Of a DNA stretch of 7,846 nt, positions 4,785-7,846 are shown in pieces. Position 1 is the first letter of the stretch. Every line of letters begins with the position of its first letter. The notes beneath the pieces were generated by a model that had not been told where the DNA came from, did no database searches, and worked only from the letters and a program-made list of their open reading frames with translations. Source of the DNA: an uncultured Acidimicrobiaceae bacterium (lineage in GTDB: Bacteria > Actinomycetota > Acidimicrobiia > Acidimicrobiales > Ilumatobacteraceae). A program made the position numbers and the translations under genes. The DNA is taken from positions 1 to 7,846 of the forward strand of contig CAIXHI010000074.1 of the NCBI GenBank assembly GCA_903919215.1, written 5' to 3'.

Positions 4785-5963
4785 GTGCCCTACCGGCTCG
4801 CCGATGGCACCGGTACCGTCCGAGCTGTTGTGAACCACCCGATGCACCCGCACGCTGCCGCCACCGGCGGGGTCGACCTCGACCGTCGACCGATCCTGGT
4901 CTTCTGGGAATCCACGCGAGCATGTGGACTCGCTTGTCGCCACTGCCGGGCCGAAGCGCAGGCCACCCCGGTACCGGGGGAACTGTCGACGGACGAGTCG
5001 TTGCGCTTCATCGACTCGCTGTCCGCGTTCGGCAAGCCGTCACCGATCCTGATCATCACCGGTGGCGATGTGCTGATGCGCCCCGATCTCGACCAGCTCG
5101 TCGAGCACTCGCGCGACGTGGGTGTGCACGTGGCACTCGCCCCCAGCGTGACGCCGCTGCTGACCGACGAGCGACTCGAGCAGTTGCGCACCGCCGGCGT
5201 GAAGGTGGCCTCGCTCAGCCTTGACGGCGCGTCGCCAGCCACGCACGAAGGTCTGCGCGGTATCAACGGTCACTTCCCCGCCACCATCGCCGCACTCGAC
5301 CGGATGCGCGCCAACGGCTTCGTCGTCCAGGTAAACACGGTGGTCACTTCCGACAACGTGCATGAACTACCGGAGATCGCGCGCATCGCGCGCGACCACG
5401 GCGCAGCGATCTGGGAAGTGTTCTTCCTCGTCAACGTCGGCCGCGGCAGTTCGATGCTCGAACTCGGTCCGGATGACAACGAGGATGTCTGTCAGTTTCT
5501 CTACGACGCGTCGCGCTACGACTTCATCGTGCGCACGGTCGAGGGGCCGATGTTCCGCCGCGTCGTGCGCTGGCGCGAAGAGGGTCACCAGGGCCCCACC
5601 GGACCGCTCTACGAGCGCCTCGCTGCCGACCTCCTCGACCAACTCGGGCCACCGACGACAGCGTCGAAGGCACACACGAAGGGCACACGCGACGGTCGCG
5701 GCATCGTGTTCGTCTCGGCCACGGGCGACATCACGCCGGCGGGGTTCTTACCGATCGTGCTCGGCAACGTACGCACCCACGACATCGTCGACGTCTATCG
5801 CGACCACCCGTTGCTACAGCAGATCCGGGCGGCAGAGTTCGGTGGCAAGTGCGGGACGTGCGACTACAGCGAGTTGTGTGGCGGTTCGCGGTCGCGGGCC
5901 TACGCGTCGAGTGGCGATCCGCTGGCCGAAGATCCAGCCTGCGCCTACATACCGGCAGGCTGA
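4785..5963 (+). CDS. Radical SAM protein with C-terminal SPASM/twitch-type region, TIGR04053-like
   Basis: Numbered from GTG 4785, the product has 392 residues. The SAM-binding iron-sulfur motif is C47-x3-C51-x2-C54 within T-R-A-C-G-L-A-C-R-H-C-R-A-E-A. It is followed by I-I-T-G-G-D and R-P-D-L, A-P-S-V-T-P-L-L-T, S-L-S-L-D-G-A, Q-V-N-T-V-V-T and V-F-F-L-V-N-V-G-R-G, the core-barrel pattern of the TIGR04053 group. The C terminus has G-F-L-P-I-V-L-G-N-V-R, then cysteines 356, 359, 365 and 386 (CxxC-x5-C, later C), enough for one auxiliary cluster. The upstream cysteine of a full SPASM domain is absent, replaced by the G-F-L-P segment. The P usual after GGD is V here. Relatives include peptide and heme-modifying enzymes; the substrate is unknown. 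Family length also fits ATG 4842 (373 residues). Stop codons of this gene and the luciferase-like gene are 8 bp apart. Confidence 0.92.
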   Translation: MPYRLADGTGTVRAVVNHPMHPHAAATGGVDLDRRPILVFWESTRACGLACRHCRAEAQATPVPGELSTDESLRFIDSLSAFGKPSPILIITGGDVLMRPDLDQLVEHSRDVGVHVALAPSVTPLLTDERLEQLRTAGVKVASLSLDGASPATHEGLRGINGHFPATIAALDRMRANGFVVQVNTVVTSDNVHELPEIARIARDHGAAIWEVFFLVNVGRGSSMLELGPDDNEDVCQFLYDASRYDFIVRTVEGPMFRRVVRWREEGHQGPTGPLYERLAADLLDQLGPPTTASKAHTKGTRDGRGIVFVSATGDITPAGFLPIVLGNVRTHDIVDVYRDHPLLQQIRAAEFGGKCGTCDYSELCGGSRSRAYASSGDPLAEDPACAYIPAG

Positions 5964-5971
5964 CGCTGCAT

Positions 5972-6970
5972 TCAGGCGAGGGCCCAGGCCTCGGCGAGTA
6001 GCTCGATGCTCCGCACTCGCGCGTCGAGGTCGTAGGCCACCGAAGTGACCATCAACTCGTCGGCACCTGTGCGCCCGGCCAGCGCCAGCAACTCGGCCAC
6101 AACGTCGGCAGCAGCACCAACGACGCGGCTGGTCGGCAGGCGATTGGCCTCGGCCATGTCGGGGTGCACCGAGGCATCCTGTGGCGAGGGCAAGCGGATG
6201 AACCGGCCGGTGCGGCGGCCGAGCGTGGTGAGCCGCGCCGGCAGCGCATGCCATTCGGCCTCGTCCTTGGTGTCGGCGGCCAGCACGTTGGCGGTGATGA
6301 TCAGATACGGCTCGGCGAGGACCGACGACGGACGGAACTCGCGGCGGTACCGCTCGACGGCGTCCATCGTGCCGCCCATGTCGAAGTGGTGGGCGAAGCC
6401 GAACGGCAGCCCGAGGTGCCCGGCCAGTTGCGCGCTGTAGCCGCTGGACCCCAGCAGGAACACCGATGGCATCGAGGTCGGGGCCGGCGTGGCGCGGAAG
6501 TTCTGCCACAAGCCGTGCTCGCCGCGCGGGTCGCCGAGCAGACCCATCAGGTCGAGCAGGTCGCGCGGAAAGTCGTCGGCTCCGAGTAGATCACGTGATC
6601 GTCGCAGGGCCATCGCCGTGTGCTGATCGCTGCCCGGTGCGCGACCGATACCGACGTCCACTCGGCCCGGGTACAGGCTTTCGATCAGCGCGAACTGTTC
6701 GGCCACCACCAGTGGCGCATGGTTGGGCAGCATCACACCACCCGACCCGACGCGGATGTGCTGAGTGTTGGCGGCGAGGTGCGCCATCAGCACCGTCGGC
6801 GCGGTGCACGCGACGCTGGGCATGTTGTGGTGCTCGGCCACCCAGAACCTGGTGTAGCCCAACTCGTCGGCGCGACGAGCGAGTGCCGTCGTCGCCCGCA
6901 GGGCATCACCGCTGGATTGCCCGTCGTTGAGGACGGTCAGGTCGAGTACGGAGAGGCGGACATCCGTCAT
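5972..6970 (-). CDS. LLM-class flavin-dependent oxidoreductase, TIGR03558-like (YhbW type)
   Basis: The 332-residue product is full length for the luciferase-like monooxygenase superfamily, (beta/alpha)8 enzymes that use FMN, often supplied as reduced flavin by a partner. Group markers are visible: L-S-V-L-D-L near the N terminus (6-11), G-Y-T-R-F-W-V-A-E-H-H-N-M-P (38-51, including the E-H-H seen in this group), V-G-S-G-G-V-M-L-P-N-H (74-84), A-E-Q-F-A-L-I-E-S-L-Y-P-G-R-V-D-V-G-I-G-R-A-P-G-S-D (90-115), and later L-G-S-S-G-Y-S-A-Q-L-A with G-L-P-F-G-F-A-H-H-F. The substrate cannot be deduced. The ATG at 6970 lies 8 bp after the stop of the MDR gene with only a weak Shine-Dalgarno sequence, so translation is probably coupled. 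It is cytoplasmic. Confidence 0.94.
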   Translation of the reverse strand: MTDVRLSVLDLTVLNDGQSSGDALRATTALARRADELGYTRFWVAEHHNMPSVACTAPTVLMAHLAANTQHIRVGSGGVMLPNHAPLVVAEQFALIESLYPGRVDVGIGRAPGSDQHTAMALRRSRDLLGADDFPRDLLDLMGLLGDPRGEHGLWQNFRATPAPTSMPSVFLLGSSGYSAQLAGHLGLPFGFAHHFDMGGTMDAVERYRREFRPSSVLAEPYLIITANVLAADTKDEAEWHALPARLTTLGRRTGRFIRLPSPQDASVHPDMAEANRLPTSRVVGAAADVVAELLALAGRTGADELMVTSVAYDLDARVRSIELLAEAWALA

Positions 6971-6978
6971 GGGTGCGG

Positions 6979-7846
6979 TCAGCCTTCAGTCGGGCGGATG
7001 AGGTACTTCAGGCCGGTAGCCATCCGGGAGTACTCGTGGATCGCGTCGAGCGACAGCGCCCCGGCCAGCGACACCTCATGGGTGTAGTGACTGGCGAACG
7101 TGGTGGTGAGTTCGGCGACCACACGGTCGCGCAGACGGGCCATCCCCTCGAGTCCGAGACGACCCAAGAACGGCGTGAGCAGCCAACCGCCGAGGCCCCA
7201 GGCCAGACCGAAGTCGCGCACGATCTCGGTGGGCGAGAAATCGAGCATGCCATACATGTACACCTGCTTGTGCACGTCCGAGCCGTAGCGGCTGTACTCG
7301 GTGGCTTTCGTGTTCACCGCGACCTCCATACACGACAGGATGTCGCCAGCCAGGCGACCGCCGCCGATGGCATCGAACGCGAGCGTGGCGCCGGTATCGA
7401 CGAGCGCCGCGGTGAGATCAGCGCGGAACGAGTCCTTGCTGGAGTCGCAGACATGGGTGGCGCCCAGGCTGCGCAGGATGGCCTCCTGCTCGGGGCGGCG
7501 CACGATGTTCACCAGCGGCACGCCGTCGGCGAGGCAGATGCGCTGCAGCATCTGGCCGAGGTTCGATGCGGCAGCGGTGTGCACGAGCGCGGTGTGACCC
7601 TCCATACGCATCGTCTCCACCATGCTGAGCGCCGTCAACGGATTGACGAAACACGACGCGCCGTGCACAGGGTCGGTGCCGTCGGGCAGCAGCATGCACA
7701 GACCGGCGGGCACGTTGCGGTACTCGCCGTAGGTGGCTCCGCCCACCAGTGACACGGTGCGGCCCAGCAGTGCTTGCGCATCCGGCGCATCGCCAGCGGC
7801 CACCACGACACCACAGCCTTCGTTGCCGACCGACATCGACTGGCCG
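6979..7846 (-). CDS. Zinc-binding-type MDR alcohol dehydrogenase / quinone oxidoreductase (5' end outside window)
   Basis: The frame is open to the right edge, so the start lies beyond it. An internal ATG at 7836 should not be taken as the start, because the residues before it (G-Q-S) continue the MDR pattern into V-G-N-E-G-C-G-V-V-V-A-A-G. At least 288 codons are present. Counting from that internal Met: substrate lobe 1-65, then N-P-L-T-A-L-S-M-V-E-T-M (65-76), and the Rossmann region with H-T-A-L-V-H-T-A-A-A-S-N-L-G-Q (81-95), where A-A-A-S-N-L-G-Q replaces the common A-A-G-G-V-G. F-D-A-I-G-G-G follows at 154-160. C-terminal Y-L-I-R-P matches the family end. No structural zinc cysteine cluster is visible in this part, as in the quinone oxidoreductase branch. 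NAD(P)H-dependent redox on an unknown substrate is inferred. It is followed by the flavin oxidoreductase gene after 8 bp, so the two are likely one operon. Confidence 0.92.
   Translation of the reverse strand, partial: GQSMSVGNEGCGVVVAAGDAPDAQALLGRTVSLVGGATYGEYRNVPAGLCMLLPDGTDPVHGASCFVNPLTALSMVETMRMEGHTALVHTAAASNLGQMLQRICLADGVPLVNIVRRPEQEAILRSLGATHVCDSSKDSFRADLTAALVDTGATLAFDAIGGGRLAGDILSCMEVAVNTKATEYSRYGSDVHKQVYMYGMLDFSPTEIVRDFGLAWGLGGWLLTPFLGRLGLEGMARLRDRVVAELTTTFASHYTHEVSLAGALSLDAIHEYSRMATGLKYLIRPTEG

Noticed and set aside
6973..7752. Plus-strand 259-codon open frame opposite the MDR gene
   Set aside because: It is fully antisense to a strongly supported dehydrogenase, with no recognizable motif.

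Overview
The window is GC-rich throughout (roughly two thirds G+C by eye), with strong use of C/G-ending codons, GTG starts and short overlaps between co-directional genes. Together with a DUF6777-type membrane protein and the actinobacterial flavor of the MDR, luciferase-like and DUF1348 proteins, this suggests a high-GC actinobacterium. An Acidimicrobiia-like lineage is possible, but that is a guess. No tRNA, rRNA, CRISPR array, transposase, integrase or phage gene was seen. Seven complete genes and one partial gene fill almost the whole window.

Left block (1-2849). A minus-strand gene (36-1466) encodes a zinc-ribbon, proline-rich, single-pass membrane protein with an extracytoplasmic DUF6777 region and a C-terminal DUF2135/YfaP-like beta domain. 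Diverging from it across a gap of about 165 bp is a plus-strand lipoprotein gene (1633-2361), followed 23 bp later by a DUF1348 (NTF2/SnoaL-like) gene (2385-2849). The divergent gap holds a GC-rich inverted repeat and a 24-codon open frame that overlaps the lipoprotein start by ATGA.

Middle block (2859-4642, minus strand). A DUF985 cupin gene is followed by an MFS exporter gene that starts at a GTG overlapping the cupin stop (GTGA), so the two are very probably co-transcribed and translationally coupled. The MFS gene converges on the DUF1348 gene with only 9 bp between the stop codons.

Right block (4643-7846). A radical SAM protein of the TIGR04053 type (about 4785-5963, plus strand) diverges from the cupin gene. 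The intergenic region between them carries the most striking non-coding structure in the window: a 14-nt inverted repeat with one mismatch and a 27-nt spacer (4665-4719), followed by a 13-bp tandem repeat (4727-4764). The radical SAM gene converges, with an 8-bp gap, on a minus-strand pair: a zinc-binding-type MDR dehydrogenase (6979 to the right edge, 5' end missing) followed 8 bp later by a TIGR03558-type luciferase-like flavin oxidoreductase (5972-6970).

The enzymes look like ordinary accessory redox and small-molecule metabolism rather than one integrated pathway. I do not see a convincing new multi-gene system. The best leads are the dyad and tandem repeat in front of the radical SAM gene, that enzyme without a recognizable peptide substrate beside it, and the domain combination in the first gene.
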